DNA of 64,000 nt from NCBI RefSeq assembly GCF_901933205.1, contig NC_044573.1, forward strand, positions 58,468,493 to 58,532,492, read 5' to 3'. Positions 63,457-64,000 of this stretch are shown one piece after another (the stretch's first letter is position 1; every line of letters starts with the position of its first letter). Origin of the DNA: Camarhynchus parvulus (taxonomy: Eukaryota > Chordata > Aves > Passeriformes > Thraupidae). Below the pieces are notes generated by a model, which made no database searches, was not told where the DNA came from, and saw only the letters and a program-made list of their open reading frames with translations. Position numbers and translations under genes: made by a program.

Positions 63457-64000
63457 GTATGGAATTTGGGGTTTTCAGTGTTGTGATTGCATCATGTGTT
63501 GTCACTCTACCTGACCAACATTCAGAAATGTTAATGTCATGGATGGCCAGAAGGTCATTTGACAGATTTATGAATTTCAATTTCAAAAGCTACTTTAGGT
63601 AGTTGTCAGTGTTAGGTGACCTAAACATTAAGTTCAGTCACTGCCTAAATGATATGGCTCTGCTGTGGGTATATGGAGTTCACTATATTGGGTATGTAGA
63701 GTCTGTATACACTACTCATACCTTTTTGAAGGCATAGGCACACACTACAGGCTCTTAATAGAATTGTTTGGTCTGTGGCATCTTTTGAGATCTGGGTTGG
63801 CCTGAGCATCTCTAAACAGAAAAGGCTGAATGAGTTTGACCTTCTCTGAGCAGGAGTTTGGGCTAGCTGACCTCTGGATGTTCCTTCCTACCTAAGTTAC
63901 TCTGACTTCTCAAAACTGACTTGTGGAACCTGAGTGACGTATACCCAAGAAATGCTCTATTTGCCACCCATGAAGGAATCAGAAGATTAAGTTGCAGAAC
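63457..64000 (+). other. Start of the EPB41L2 intron after coding exon 10
   Basis: Begins with the GTATGG donor. Contains a diverged CR1 tail near 63790-63910. The next exon, which should begin by completing an Ala codon in the family pattern, is outside the window. Confidence 0.85.
63790..63910 (+). mobile_element. Diverged CR1 LINE 3' end, sense
   Basis: TCTGAGCAGGAGTTTGGGCT, then AGCTGACCTCTGGATGTTCC, TTCCTACCTAAGTTACTCTG follows the CR1 3' end order with many substitutions. The start is uncertain. Confidence 0.65.

Overview
The window looks like nuclear DNA from a bird, most likely a passerine. It is AT-rich, with a long intron-split gene joined at GT-AG sites. It carries several 5'-truncated CR1 LINEs, the typical avian retrotransposon. 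One short interspersed element joins a tRNA-Ile-like head to a CR1 3' tail, the architecture of the passerine TguSINE1 family. No prokaryotic features (operons, Shine-Dalgarno sites, CRISPR arrays) are present, and open frames outside the gene exons look like chance or retrotransposon remnants.

The only gene I can support is on the + strand: EPB41L2 (protein 4.1G, a FERM-domain membrane-cytoskeleton adaptor). Ten consecutive coding exons lie between 29621 and 63456 and give 541 codons plus one base in a continuous frame. The first holds the initiator ATG at 29635. The first two exons encode an acidic, lysine-rich head. The end of the second through the start of the tenth encode the three-lobed FERM domain, and the rest of the tenth gives the FERM-adjacent region. 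The spectrin-actin-binding and C-terminal domain exons must lie beyond 64000, and the 5' untranslated exon(s) and promoter before position 1 or unrecognised in the first 29.6 kb.

Layout: 1-29620 is probably intron 1 (or 5' flank). It holds a 0.77-kb antisense CR1 at 8187-8957, a CpG-enriched patch at about 13935-14290, and several simple repeats and palindromes. 29621-31317 has the first two coding exons, separated by a short intron carrying a sense CR1 tail. 31318-44225 is a 12.9-kb intron with two antisense CR1 copies and two GC-richer blocks I cannot classify. 44226-58817 holds seven small FERM exons, with the SINE in the intron after exon 4. 58818-63283 is an intron with a CR1-X-like tail and a younger antisense CR1. 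63284-63456 is the GC- and CpG-rich tenth exon, followed by the start of the next intron.

No previously undescribed system stands out. Points worth a second look are a possible frame-breaking cryptic exon at 58043-58103, a Ser in place of the family Phe in the F3 lobe, the SINE with an enlarged anticodon loop beside a probable CR1 partner, the CpG/CRE-like patch in intron 1, and a 13-bp perfect hairpin in an unclassified block.
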